From Ectobacillus funiculus (lineage in GTDB: Bacteria; Bacillota; Bacilli; Bacillales; Bacillaceae_G): a stretch of DNA of 64,000 nucleotides. The DNA is taken from positions 62,001 to 126,000 of the forward strand of contig NZ_SCFM01000013.1 in NCBI RefSeq assembly GCF_004138295.1, read 5' to 3'. Positions 55,341 through 64,000 of the stretch are shown one piece after another. A model generated the notes under the pieces. It was not told the origin of the DNA. It did not search any database and worked only from the letters and a program-made list of their open reading frames with translations. A program made the translations under genes and the position numbers. How positions within the stretch are numbered: the first letter of the stretch is position 1; the number at the start of each line of letters is the position of its first letter.

Positions 55341-55389
55341 ATTACTAAAGTTTGGGGCTGTATCAATCCGTAGTAGAGATAGTTATACA

Positions 55390-55431
55390 AAACAGAGCGT
55401 ATCCTTTGGAGGAGATGGCTCTGTTTTTTTG
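55390..55431 (+). terminator. terminator after the carboxypeptidase gene
   Basis: AACAGAGC pairs with GCTCTGTT and is followed by a run of T, about 50 bp after the stop codon. Confidence 0.85.
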
Positions 55432-55622
55432 TTTGCTAGATTCTAAGGATTGTCGGGATTGCTTTTTTAGATATATGTATGTTCTGCTGGCGAGGCAAAT
55501 AAGAAATACTACAGTAAGGTAGGTTATCTTTGTATATTTTTCCGTCCTCAGTGTGAAAATTTTGTGGATAGAGACAATGAACAGTAGAATACACTGTATG
55601 TCGTATATAAAGGAGCAGTTTA

Positions 55623-56990
55623 ATGGATGTTGCAGAACTCATCATCAAACAGAAGGAGTATTATAACAGCGGGAAAACAAGGTCTCTTGAAACACGACTA
55701 CATCATTTGCGTGTTCTATATGAAGGGATTCAGCGGCATGAGGCTGCTATTTTGAGCGCCCTTCAAGCGGATTTGAATAAGTCTGAGGTAGAGGCTTATA
55801 TGACTGAGATTGGCTATGCACTGAAGGAGATTTCTTTTTTAATGAAACGGCTTCCCGCCTTGATGAAGCCGCAGAGGGTGAAAACACCGATTACACATGC
55901 AGGGTCAAAAGGTAGAATCATCCCTGAGCCGTACGGTGTGACGCTTATTATTGCTCCGTGGAATTATCCGTTTCAATTGGCGATTGCACCGCTTGTTGGC
56001 GCGATTGCGGCAGGGAATACAGCGGTAATGAAGCCTTCTGAGTTAACACCGAATGTGTCAAAGGTGCTGGCGCGCATCATTGGTGAGCTATTTCATTCAG
56101 ATTATATTGCTGTTGTGGAGGGCGGAGTGAACATGAGTACAGAGCTTTTAAAGCAGCCATTTGATTATATTTTCTTTACAGGAAGCGTAGCGGTGGGGAA
56201 AATTGTGATGGAGGCGGCGGCAAAGCAGCTGATTCCAGTGACGCTTGAACTGGGCGGAAAGAGTCCGTGCATTGTTCATGAGGATGCGAGGCTAGATGTT
56301 ACGGCAAGGCGTATTGCCTGGGGAAAGTTTATTAACGCTGGCCAAACATGCGTGGCGCCAGATTATGTATATGTGCAACAAAGTGTAAAGGAGCAGCTGC
56401 TTAGAGAACTGCAAAAAGCAATTCAGGAGCAGTTTGGGGTGCGCCCGCTTGAGAATAAGGAGTTTGTACGCATTGTGAGCGAGCGACATTTTCAGCGGTT
56501 AGCTTCGTTTTTGCAGGATGGGATAATTGCTATAGGCGGGGAGACTGATGCATCGCGTCTTGCGATAGAACCGACGGTGCTCGATCATATTTCCTGGGAC
56601 GATTCGGTGATGCAGGAGGAGATTTTCGGTCCCATTTTGCCGATGCTGACGTACTCGGATTTAGAAGATGTCGTGCGAACAGTTAACGCACATCCGAAAC
56701 CGCTTGCGCTATATGTGTTTACGGAGAGCGAGCAGGTGCAGCAAAACATTGTGGAGCGCATTTCATACGGCGGCGGTTGTGTAAATGATACGATGTATCA
56801 TTTAGCTAGTCCATATTTGCCGTTTGGCGGCGTGGGAGAAAGCGGGACAGGCAGCTATCATGGTGAGCAGAGCTTCCGGGCCTTTTCTCATTACAAGAGT
56901 GTGCTCTATCAATCGACAAAGTGGGACTTTAAGCTTCGTTACTCGTCATCAAAAAGAGCTTTAAAATATATTCGAAAGTTGTTAAAATAA
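55623..56990 (+). CDS. NAD(P)-dependent aldehyde dehydrogenase (YwdH-like)
   Basis: The 455-residue class 3-type aldehyde dehydrogenase has the APWNYPF segment (111-117), FTGSVAVGK (185-193), catalytic Glu209 in LELGGKSPC and nucleophile Cys243 in [11 protein letters not shown]. It oxidises aliphatic or aromatic aldehydes to acids. Length fits the soluble, short class 3 type that lacks the longer N-terminus of class 1 and 2 enzymes. AAGGAGCAG lies before the start. It is a single gene between two terminators. Confidence 0.92.
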   Translation: MDVAELIIKQKEYYNSGKTRSLETRLHHLRVLYEGIQRHEAAILSALQADLNKSEVEAYMTEIGYALKEISFLMKRLPALMKPQRVKTPITHAGSKGRIIPEPYGVTLIIAPWNYPFQLAIAPLVGAIAAGNTAVMKPSELTPNVSKVLARIIGELFHSDYIAVVEGGVNMSTELLKQPFDYIFFTGSVAVGKIVMEAAAKQLIPVTLELGGKSPCIVHEDARLDVTARRIAWGKFINAGQTCVAPDYVYVQQSVKEQLLRELQKAIQEQFGVRPLENKEFVRIVSERHFQRLASFLQDGIIAIGGETDASRLAIEPTVLDHISWDDSVMQEEIFGPILPMLTYSDLEDVVRTVNAHPKPLALYVFTESEQVQQNIVERISYGGGCVNDTMYHLASPYLPFGGVGESGTGSYHGEQSFRAFSHYKSVLYQSTKWDFKLRYSSSKRALKYIRKLLK

Positions 56991-57013
56991 GGTTACTATA
57001 CAGCTATGAAATT

Positions 57014-57037
57014 CCCCTTCTGCAAGAAGGGGTTTTT
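57014..57037 (+). terminator. terminator after the aldehyde dehydrogenase gene
   Basis: CCCCTTC and GAAGGGG arms around TGCAA, then five T. Confidence 0.92.
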
Positions 57038-57076
57038 CTGTATATCGGGATAGATAAAAGGGGGCGAGGCGCAGAG

Positions 57077-58051
57077 ATGATCACAATCGAAGCAGTGGAG
57101 AAAGAGTTTGGGGATACCGTTGTGATTCCGCCGTTATCGCTTCAGATTCAGGAAGGAGAGTTTTTAACGATTTTAGGACCGAGCGGCTGCGGTAAAACAA
57201 CGCTGCTGCGCATGATTGCCGGGTTTGAGCAGCCGACAGGGGGAAGTATCTTTTTAGACGGTGAGAATATTGTGGATTTACCGCCTTATAAGCGGGATAT
57301 GAATCTTGTTTTTCAGCATTATGCCTTGTTTCCGCATATGACAGTTGAGCAAAATATTCGCTTCGGGTTAAAAATGAAGAAGATTCCGGCGGTTGGGCAG
57401 AGAAAGAGAGCAGGGGAGGCAATGCGCTTGACGCAGCTGACAGCGCTCTCTAATCGAAAACCGTCCCAGCTTTCTGGAGGGCAGCAGCAGCGTGTTGCCA
57501 TTGCCCGTGCGATTGTGAACAATCCAAAGGTATTGCTGCTTGATGAGCCGCTCGGGGCGCTTGATTTTAAGCTGCGTAAGGATTTGCAGCGGGAGCTGAA
57601 GCAGCTGCAGCGAAATTTAGGGATTACCTTCGTGTATGTTACACACGATCAAGAAGAAGCGATGAGTATGAGCGATCGGATTGCTGTTATGAATGAAGGA
57701 AGAATTGAACAGCTTGGAACGCCGCAAGAGATTTATCACCAGCCTAAGACATTGTTTGTGGCGAGCTTTATCGGTGAGAATAATATTATGGAGGTTCGTT
57801 CGTCACACATTGCCGTCCGGCCGGAGCGGATGCATATTCGCCTGCTGGATGAGTCGACAGTTGTAGAAGGGCGCATTTGTACGATTGAGGACACTGAATT
57901 TGTCGGCAGCATGGAAAAGCTATATGTTCGTGATAAGGAGACTTTGGAGAGCTTCATTGTCTATTGTTATGGGTCAGAGCCGTTTCGGGGACGAAAGGGC
58001 TCTGAGGTAAGGGTGAGCTGGCGTGAGGAAGATGAGGTGAAGCTGCGGTGA
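57077..58051 (+). CDS. potA: PotA, spermidine/putrescine ABC transporter ATPase
   Basis: The 324-residue ATPase has Walker [10 protein letters not shown] (about 34-42), signature [14 protein letters not shown], Walker [13 protein letters not shown] and the His switch THDQEEA. A TOBE-type regulatory domain follows (about 240-320), including IAVRPERM. It drives uptake of polyamines by PotB/C/D. AAGGGGGCG lies upstream; the gene overlaps potB by 4 bp. The potABCD order is the standard operon. Confidence 0.93.
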   Translation: MITIEAVEKEFGDTVVIPPLSLQIQEGEFLTILGPSGCGKTTLLRMIAGFEQPTGGSIFLDGENIVDLPPYKRDMNLVFQHYALFPHMTVEQNIRFGLKMKKIPAVGQRKRAGEAMRLTQLTALSNRKPSQLSGGQQQRVAIARAIVNNPKVLLLDEPLGALDFKLRKDLQRELKQLQRNLGITFVYVTHDQEEAMSMSDRIAVMNEGRIEQLGTPQEIYHQPKTLFVASFIGENNIMEVRSSHIAVRPERMHIRLLDESTVVEGRICTIEDTEFVGSMEKLYVRDKETLESFIVYCYGSEPFRGRKGSEVRVSWREEDEVKLR

Positions 58052-58899
58052 GAAAGGGACGGTTGCTTGCGCTGCCGGCTATTGTATGGCTTGCCGTTTT
58101 CTTTCTTCTTCCAATTGGATTTGTGTTTGTTCTTTCCTTTTGGGAGCGCGGCACATATGGGGAGTTGATTAAGAGCTTTACAATCCAAAATTTTGAACGT
58201 GTGTTTGATCCGCTGTATGGGCGTGTATTATGGGAAACCTTGAAAATAGCGATTTTGACAACGGTTCTTTGTCTGATTATCGGGTATCCGTTTGCTTATA
58301 CAGTAACGATGGTTTCAAAACGACGGCAATCGATTTTGCTGTTGCTCGTTACCATTCCGTTTTGGATTAATTTTCTCGTCCGTTCCTACGCTTGGATTGT
58401 GATTTTACGTTCGCAAGGTGTTGTGAATACATTGCTGCAGAAGCTTGGCTTGATTCATGAACCATTACAGCTATTGTACAATACGCCTGCGGTCGTGCTT
58501 GGGATGGTCTATACATTGCTGCCGTTTATGATTTTACCAGTCTACGTTTCTCTTGAACAATTTGACAAGCAGCGGCTTGAAGCGGCATATGATTTAGGAG
58601 CGACACCATCGCAGGCGTTTTGGAGTATTACGTTGCCGCTTACCATGCCAGGTGTGGCAGCCGGTTCGATTTTAGTATTTGTTTCTTCTATTGGCATGTT
58701 CGTTGTTTCAGATATCATGGGGGGATCGAAGGTTTCGTTAATCGGTAATGTCATTCAAAATCAGTTTCTTGGTGCGCGTGATTGGCCGTTTGGAGCAGCT
58801 TTGTCGTTTATGCTTGTATTGCTTTCTATTCTTCTTATCTATTTGTATTACAAAGTCGTAGGGCGATACAGCGCTGCAGAGGGAGGGAAGGACGGATGA
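58048..58899 (+). CDS. potB: PotB, polyamine ABC transporter permease
   Basis: The 283-residue membrane protein starts at GTG overlapping the potA stop. It has six predicted membrane segments and the ABC coupling-loop EAA motif ([21 protein letters not shown]). It forms the membrane channel with PotC. Confidence 0.92.
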   Translation: MRKGRLLALPAIVWLAVFFLLPIGFVFVLSFWERGTYGELIKSFTIQNFERVFDPLYGRVLWETLKIAILTTVLCLIIGYPFAYTVTMVSKRRQSILLLLVTIPFWINFLVRSYAWIVILRSQGVVNTLLQKLGLIHEPLQLLYNTPAVVLGMVYTLLPFMILPVYVSLEQFDKQRLEAAYDLGATPSQAFWSITLPLTMPGVAAGSILVFVSSIGMFVVSDIMGGSKVSLIGNVIQNQFLGARDWPFGAALSFMLVLLSILLIYLYYKVVGRYSAAEGGKDG

Positions 58900-59687
58900 A
58901 GAAGGCCCTTCTGACCTATAGTTCATTTATTCTCTTATTCTTGTATATACCGCTTGTGATTCTCGCTTTGTATTCCTTCAATGATTCTCGTATTAACGCA
59001 GCGTGGAAGGGCTTTACGCTTCATTGGTACGTTGATTTATTCCAAAACGAAGCTGTTATCGATGCGTTTTTAAATAGCCTGCTGATCGCCCTTGTGACAA
59101 CAGCAGCGGCTACTGCACTGGGTACGCTTTGCGCACTAGGGCTTCATACATATAAACAGCGGACCCAGACGATGCTGAGCGGCTTTATGTATGTACCTAT
59201 TCTTGTACCGGATATTTTAATGGGATTGTCGATGCTGCTTGTATTTAGCCAGCTGCACTGGGAGCTTGGCAAATTTACACTTATTGTTGCTCATATTACA
59301 TTTAGCATTTCATTTGTCGTCATTCTCCTATCAGCACGGCTTGCCAGTATGGGAAAGACGCTTCAGGAGGCAGCGAGCGATTTAGGGGCAACACCGTGGC
59401 AGACGTTTCGATATGTGACGTTCCCAGCCCTGCTGCCCGGCATCATTTCTGCTTCACTGCTGACGTTTACACTATCTATCGATGATTTTGTCATTAGCTT
59501 TTTTGTATCAGGTCCGGGTTCAACGACGCTCCCCCTTTATATTTACAGCATGGTAAAACGAGGGGTAACGCCGGAAATTAATGCGCTTTCTACTATTTTA
59601 GTCGGTATGATTGTTATATTGATGATTCTTTCGGAAAAGTTTCAGACAAAGGGGACGGACGGAAGGAAAGGACAGCTTCCGTTTTGA
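58896..59687 (+). CDS. potC: PotC, polyamine ABC transporter permease
   Basis: The protein has 263 residues from the ATG at 58,896, which overlaps the potB stop and follows GAGGGAGGGAAGG. It has six predicted membrane segments and the EAA motif (LQEAASDLGATPWQTFRYVTFP). It pairs with PotB. An upstream in-frame start inside potB is unlikely. Confidence 0.92.
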   Translation: MKKALLTYSSFILLFLYIPLVILALYSFNDSRINAAWKGFTLHWYVDLFQNEAVIDAFLNSLLIALVTTAAATALGTLCALGLHTYKQRTQTMLSGFMYVPILVPDILMGLSMLLVFSQLHWELGKFTLIVAHITFSISFVVILLSARLASMGKTLQEAASDLGATPWQTFRYVTFPALLPGIISASLLTFTLSIDDFVISFFVSGPGSTTLPLYIYSMVKRGVTPEINALSTILVGMIVILMILSEKFQTKGTDGRKGQLPF

Positions 59688-59703
59688 GGATAGGAGGAGA
59701 AAA

Positions 59704-60756
59704 ATGAAAGCGATGAAAAAAGTGATAAGTGTTGCCGCAGGCTTGCTTCTTACAGGCAGCTTACTTGCGGGCTGCGGAGAAAAGAAGGAAGAGCTCAATA
59801 TTTACAGCTGGGCGGATAACTTTGATGAAGGTGTACTGCACGACTTTGAAAAAAAGTATAACGTGAAGATTAACTACGATAAGTATGCGAGCAACGAGGA
59901 GATGCTTGCAAAGCTGCAGGCAGGCGGAGCACAGTATGATCTGATTCAGCCTTCCGATTATATGGTATCAACAATGATCGGGCTGCATATGCTGGAGCCG
60001 CTCGATAAAGGGCAGCTTCCGAACCTAAAAAATCTTGTATCAACATTCCAAACGCCGCCGTTTGATCCTGGGAATCAATATTCTCTTGTGTATACATGGG
60101 GCGTTACCGGCATCGCATATAACAAAAAATATGTGAAGGAAGCCCCAACAAGCTGGAGCGATTTGTGGAATGAGAAGTATAAGGGGCATGTTGTGCTGCT
60201 AAATGACTCCCGTGAAGTGCTTGGCATGGGCTTAAAGAAAAACGGCTATTCCAATAGCACGACAAACGAGCAGGAGCTGAAAACTGCTTATGCAGATTTA
60301 CAGAAGCTAACACCTAATCTGCTGGCATTTGATACAGATGATATCAAGCAAAAGTTCATTACTGAGGATGCTTGGATCGGTACGGTTTGGTCCGGAGATG
60401 CTGCGTTTATCGCTGCAGAAAATAAAGATATTGCTTATGTTGTCCCTAAGGAAGGCGGAACGATTTGGGCTGATACACTTGCCATTCCTAAGGGAGCAAA
60501 GCATAAGGACTTAGCAGAGAAGTTTATTAACTATTTGCTTGATCCAAAGGTGAGCGTGAAAAACTACGAGTCGATCGGCTATAGCAACCCAAATGAAAAA
60601 GCATATTCGCTTCATAGTCAGGCATATCGTGATAATACAATGATCTTCTTATCAAAAGAAGAATTAAGCCGTACAGAGTGGCTTGTTGATGTTGGTGAGA
60701 AATTGCGCGTATATGATGAATATTGGACTAGATTGAAAACAGGAACAGACAACTAA
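59704..60756 (+). CDS. potD: PotD, polyamine-binding lipoprotein
   Basis: The 350-residue protein has a lipoprotein signal with lipobox LLAGC (Cys24). The mature part is a class II substrate-binding fold: LNIYSWADNFD, QPSDYMVSTMIG, WGVTGIAYNKK and WSGDAAFIAAE, typical of PotD/PotF. It captures spermidine or putrescine outside the cell and delivers it to PotBC. GGATAGGAGG precedes the start. Confidence 0.93.
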   Translation: MKAMKKVISVAAGLLLTGSLLAGCGEKKEELNIYSWADNFDEGVLHDFEKKYNVKINYDKYASNEEMLAKLQAGGAQYDLIQPSDYMVSTMIGLHMLEPLDKGQLPNLKNLVSTFQTPPFDPGNQYSLVYTWGVTGIAYNKKYVKEAPTSWSDLWNEKYKGHVVLLNDSREVLGMGLKKNGYSNSTTNEQELKTAYADLQKLTPNLLAFDTDDIKQKFITEDAWIGTVWSGDAAFIAAENKDIAYVVPKEGGTIWADTLAIPKGAKHKDLAEKFINYLLDPKVSVKNYESIGYSNPNEKAYSLHSQAYRDNTMIFLSKEELSRTEWLVDVGEKLRVYDEYWTRLKTGTDN

Positions 60757-60796
60757 ACGCGGTTTCTTTTTACACTTTAATTGTAGATTTCCAGGG

Positions 60797-60834
60797 CAGA
60801 GGGCGTAGCGGGAATAGCTGCGCCTCTGTCTTCG
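60797..60834 (+). terminator. terminator after potD
   Basis: CAGAGG with an inner GCGTAGC arm pairs with GCTGCGC and CCTCTG, followed by a T-rich stretch. Confidence 0.75.
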
Positions 60835-60879
60835 TTTTCTTTAGAAGCCGCCGTTTCACAACATGAAGGAGAGTGCACA

Positions 60880-61518
60880 ATGCAACGTTATTTAAACCGT
60901 CATACATATGCAGCAGTTTTTACCGCTCTGCTGCTTAGTTTTTTCAGTATTATTGTACATCGCATTCAGGGAGGAGATACTCTTTTTGTCGATGAGTTTA
61001 TGAAGGGTCGATTGCAGGCCCTGCAAACAAAGGGCAGTCTTGCCTTTTTTACTGTTATGACAGAGATGGGATCAGAAATAGGGATTATTTCCACCCTTAT
61101 CGTCAGTCTGCTTCTGCTTTGGAGAAAGAAGCAATATGCTGCTATGATTATTTTTCCCCTAGCAGTCATTGTGACAGATTTCGTAAATAAATGGGTAAAA
61201 GGAGTTATTGCCCGCGAACGGCCCCTTTTAAATGAAGCTATCGATGCGATTGGCTATAGCTTTCCAAGCGGTCATGCAATGTTAAGCATTGTCACGTATG
61301 GATTTGTTGCCTTTCTGATTGTAAATGGAACATTCGGGAAAGCTACACGTATATTGGCAATTGCCGTGGCCGCTGTTTTGATTTTTACCATCGGTTTGAG
61401 CCGGATTGTCTTATCCGCCCATTATCCATCTGATGTTCTTGGCGGCTATTGTTTAGGCGGCATGCTGCTTGTTGTATTTTTATATGCACACCATTTTCTG
61501 AAAATCCGAATGAAGTAA
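60880..61518 (+). CDS. PAP2-family membrane phosphatase
   Basis: The 212-residue membrane protein has the three acid phosphatase motifs: KWVKGVIARERP (about 104-115), SFPSGHAM (about 127-134) and SRIVLSAHYPSDVLGG (about 170-185). It has about six membrane segments. Members dephosphorylate phosphatidylglycerophosphate or undecaprenyl pyrophosphate; the substrate cannot be chosen here. GAAGGAGAG precedes the start. It lies 9 bp before the MMPL gene, so the two are co-transcribed. Confidence 0.9.
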   Translation: MQRYLNRHTYAAVFTALLLSFFSIIVHRIQGGDTLFVDEFMKGRLQALQTKGSLAFFTVMTEMGSEIGIISTLIVSLLLLWRKKQYAAMIIFPLAVIVTDFVNKWVKGVIARERPLLNEAIDAIGYSFPSGHAMLSIVTYGFVAFLIVNGTFGKATRILAIAVAAVLIFTIGLSRIVLSAHYPSDVLGGYCLGGMLLVVFLYAHHFLKIRMK

Positions 61519-61527
61519 GGAGGGAGA

Positions 61528-63729
61528 ATGTTGCGGACATCGGTCCAGAAGCTCGATAACTGGGGAAATATCGGGCTTTTGATTCACCGTTTTCGTTTTA
61601 CATGTATCATCGCACTCCTCGTACTGGCTGCCGTTCTCGGCTATTTTGCACCGAGTCTGCCGTCGGTTTTAGGAGGCGATGGCTTTGAAACAGAGGGAGA
61701 TTATCAAGAATCTCGCAAGGTGTTAGAGAAGGAGTTTAAACAATCACAGGATACGCTTTTTCTTGTATTTCAAAAAAAGAAAAATGTCTCATCAGACCAG
61801 TTTCATGCGGCAATCAAGCAAATTGTCCAAAAAATCCAGAAGGAAGAAACATATGCCTCCTTTCATCATCCGCTGCAGGATCCAGCTATGATGCATAAGG
61901 ATATCGCGTATGGAACGATTTTACTAAAAGGACAGACAATCGATGAGCTCACGGCCAATACAGTCGCTTTTGCTAAGCGCATCCAAAAGGAAAGCAATCG
62001 TGCGGTGCAAGTATCCCCAACAGGTTTTCCGGTGATTAATCATGAAATTAATGCGCGCAGTCAGAGTGATCTAAAGAAGGCAGAAATGATTGGTCTTCCG
62101 ATTGCATTTCTGGTGCTATTGATGTCATTTGGAAATCTTATGGCATCGATTTTGCCGATTCTTAACGGCGGACTGAGCGTTGCGGCAACGATGGGAATCT
62201 TATATATGATTGGCCAGCAAACGGAGCTGTCCATTTTTGTGCTGAATGTGACCCCGATGGTCGGGTTTGCCTTGTCCATTGATTTTGCTTTGCTGTTTGT
62301 GAATCGTTTTCGCGAAGAGCTGGAGCAGCGCGAGGTAGCAGAAGCCATTGCGGCAACATATCAAACTGCTGGACGAGCCATTTTATTTTCTGGCTTATGC
62401 GTATTTGTCGGCTTGTCAGGTTTATTCTTTTTTCGAATTGAATATATGCAGTCCATTGCGTTAAGCGGCATGATTGTTGTGATTATGAGCATTCTGTTTT
62501 CACTTACGCTGCTTCCGGCTGTACTTTCTCTGATGGGTAAGCGTTTGAAGCAGCTGGGGCAAAAGCGAAAATCGGCTGCATTTTGGCGTGCCTTTGCTCA
62601 TTTTGTGATGAAACGATCCGTGATGATGACGGCTATTGTACTGATTGGGATTGCGCTATGCCTGCTGCCGCTGCGGGGAGCGAAGTTTGAGTTTCCCGGC
62701 ATTGAATCCCTCCCAAAGTATAGCGATACCCGCATTGCTTATGAACGGTACGAAACAGAGTTCAATCCTTTGCTGAAGCATCATGCGGATGTAACGATTC
62801 TTGTTAAAATGAAGCAAAGCATGACAGAGAGAAAGAGCTTGGAGAAACTAGAAGCGATCGTGAAAGAGCTGAGCAAAGATCCAGATGTATACAAAGTAAC
62901 GAGCGCTTATAGCATGCTCGGTAACATGCCAAGCGGCCAACTGTATGCACTGCTACAATCGCAGCAACAGCAGGTGCTTCCTGCGTTGCAGGCATATACA
63001 CACGGTAATCGGGCACTCGTTCAGGTTTTGCTGCAAGCAAAGCCAAAGGGTGAGCAGGCAAAGCAATGGGTGCGAGATTTTAAAGATAGGTATAAGCAGC
63101 CGGATGTTACATATTTGCTTGGCGGCATGACAACGTTTGAGCAGGAGTTGCAGGATGAGGTAATGGCGCGTGTCGCGATCGCGATGACCGTTATTTTCGG
63201 ATCCACATTTCTGATTTTAATGATTGCGTTCCGCTCACTCATTATTCCGCTGAAAGCCATTGTGATGAACGTGCTAAGTCTGAGTGCAACAATTGGGATT
63301 ATCGTATGGCTGTTTCAAGGAGGCCGGTTCGGACTTGAGCAAAGTACCATTATGTTTGTCCTGCCTATTTTCATTTTCGGGCTTGTATTTGGCCTCAGCA
63401 TGGATTATGAAGTCTTTCTTATTTCAAGAATATATGAGCTGTACAAGGAAACGAAAAACAATGATACGGCAACGTTGGAAGGTCTTGTATCTACGGGCCG
63501 TATTATTACGTCCGCAGCGCTTATTATGATTGTAGTTACGGGGGCTTTTGTCTTTACCGATATTTTACCGGTAAAGCAAATGGGGCTAGGGGTTGCGCTC
63601 GCTATTTTTCTTGACGCCACCGTGATTCGGCTATTGCTTGTGCCAAGCTTAATGAAAATGCTCGGAGATTGGAACTGGTGGTTTTTTACGAAGTGGAATC
63701 TTCATAAAGAAGCTAAAGGCGGTGTATAG
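61528..63729 (+). CDS. MMPL/RND-family transporter (YdfJ-like)
   Basis: The 733-residue protein has the twofold MMPL layout: TM1, a large extracytoplasmic loop (about 45-180), five or six TMs (about 190-360), then a second half with loop (about 400-560) and TMs. GFALSIDFALLFVNRFREE and FGLSMDYEVFLISRIYE carry the Asp residues used for proton coupling in the two halves. Members export lipids or drugs. GGAGGGAG precedes the start. The gene ends at a strong terminator. Confidence 0.9.
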   Translation: MLRTSVQKLDNWGNIGLLIHRFRFTCIIALLVLAAVLGYFAPSLPSVLGGDGFETEGDYQESRKVLEKEFKQSQDTLFLVFQKKKNVSSDQFHAAIKQIVQKIQKEETYASFHHPLQDPAMMHKDIAYGTILLKGQTIDELTANTVAFAKRIQKESNRAVQVSPTGFPVINHEINARSQSDLKKAEMIGLPIAFLVLLMSFGNLMASILPILNGGLSVAATMGILYMIGQQTELSIFVLNVTPMVGFALSIDFALLFVNRFREELEQREVAEAIAATYQTAGRAILFSGLCVFVGLSGLFFFRIEYMQSIALSGMIVVIMSILFSLTLLPAVLSLMGKRLKQLGQKRKSAAFWRAFAHFVMKRSVMMTAIVLIGIALCLLPLRGAKFEFPGIESLPKYSDTRIAYERYETEFNPLLKHHADVTILVKMKQSMTERKSLEKLEAIVKELSKDPDVYKVTSAYSMLGNMPSGQLYALLQSQQQQVLPALQAYTHGNRALVQVLLQAKPKGEQAKQWVRDFKDRYKQPDVTYLLGGMTTFEQELQDEVMARVAIAMTVIFGSTFLILMIAFRSLIIPLKAIVMNVLSLSATIGIIVWLFQGGRFGLEQSTIMFVLPIFIFGLVFGLSMDYEVFLISRIYELYKETKNNDTATLEGLVSTGRIITSAALIMIVVTGAFVFTDILPVKQMGLGVALAIFLDATVIRLLLVPSLMKMLGDWNWWFFTKWNLHKEAKGGV

Positions 63730-63761
63730 TCGGTATCCTGTAGAGGATTCCGGCTTTTTTT
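63729..63761 (+). terminator. terminator after the MMPL gene
   Basis: GTCGGTATCCT pairs with AGGATTCCGGC around GTAG, then a run of seven T. The stem begins at the last base of the stop codon. Confidence 0.9.
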
Positions 63762-63854
63762 ATCCTGTAAGAAAGGATAAATTTCCAGTTGGAAGACTAT
63801 TCGACGTCGTCAGAAATTTTAGGAATACAATGTAAGGGCAACTACGCCTCTGTT

Positions 63855-63895
63855 CTCACTCAAGGGCGAGGCTCGCCAATCGGTGAGTTTTCTTT
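63855..63895 (+). terminator. nested hairpin followed by T-rich run
   Basis: Outer arms CTCAC/GTGAG and inner arms GGCGAG/CTCGCC are separated by 5-nt internal loops, followed by TTTTCTTT. It could be an attenuator or the end of a small RNA before the next gene. Confidence 0.5.
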
Positions 63896-63955
63896 ATAGG
63901 CCTTATATCTATTTCCTTGCCATATGCAGTTAGAATGCATAGATTTGTCTATCTT

Positions 63956-64000
63956 TTGACAAAGTATGTCATAAAGAGATTATGATTGAGGTGAGGACAA
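63956..64000 (+). promoter_or_regulatory. promoter and ribosome binding site of a gene beyond the window
   Basis: TTGACA (63956-63961) and TATGAT (63981-63986) are 19 bp apart, a longer spacer than usual. GAGGTGAGG at the end of the window looks like a ribosome binding site, so a plus-strand gene probably starts just outside. Confidence 0.45.

Noticed and set aside
1-64000. CRISPR array or rRNA genes
   Set aside because: No regularly spaced repeat of 20-40 bp and no rRNA-like sequence noticed; the only periodic repeat is the short TGCCGA triplet.

Overview
The window is most likely a chromosomal segment of a low-GC, Gram-positive, endospore-former-like bacterium (Bacillales). Reasons: strong AGGAGG-type ribosome binding sites, Bacillus-like housekeeping genes (DacF-type D,D-carboxypeptidase, YwdH-type aldehyde dehydrogenase, PotABCD, YodM-like PAP2 phosphatase, YdfJ-like MMPL protein) and an IS3-family insertion sequence. 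I cannot name the species. From about 54 kb to the end the sequence is ordinary host chromosome, visibly more GC-rich. Everything before about 54 kb is AT-rich accessory DNA, read here as a large defence island.

Region 1 (1-25.5 kb) is a 7-deazaguanine DNA modification/restriction (Dpd) locus. It starts inside dpdA, a TGT-like DNA transglycosylase carrying a run of nine G. A tight operon follows: a second, shorter TGT-like protein, a DpdG-like winged-helix protein and a DpdH-like P-loop ATPase. Next comes a VUT/YhhQ-family transporter for queuosine precursors (preQ0/preQ1). Then comes the classical restriction half in the order dpdE-dpdF-dpdG-dpdH-dpdI-dpdJ-dpdK-dpdD. The island therefore has two TGT-like genes and two G/H pairs. 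No dpdB of the known type, dpdC or preQ0 synthesis gene is seen here, though some could lie upstream of base 1.

Region 2 (26-36 kb) has an ImmA/IrrE-type metallopeptidase and a UDG-fold protein on the minus strand. A three-gene cassette follows: an AddB-like Fe-S nuclease-family protein, a UvrD/AddA-like helicase and a DGQHR (DndB-like) protein. Its promoter is bracketed by identical 17-bp palindromes. A 39-residue zinc-ribbon gene follows.

Region 3 (36.5-46.1 kb) is a row of further candidate defence genes interrupted by a decayed IS3-family element (38,966-40,237): a PD-(D/E)XK protein, two HEPN-like proteins, a nuclease-helicase of the DUF2075 type and an EVE-like/HNH endonuclease.

Region 4 (46.6-53.9 kb) is an integration hot spot with one intact and one truncated tyrosine recombinase, partial tRNA genes (Sec-like, Ala twice, Val) and repeated end sequences. 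Between the repeats is a minus-strand three-gene operon: DUF262, a RecF/OLD-like ATPase and an unknown 317-residue protein. An intact tRNA-Val(GAC) closes the region.

Region 5 (54.1-64 kb) holds dacF-like, aldehyde dehydrogenase, potABCD, PAP2 phosphatase and MMPL transporter genes, each block ending in a clear terminator.
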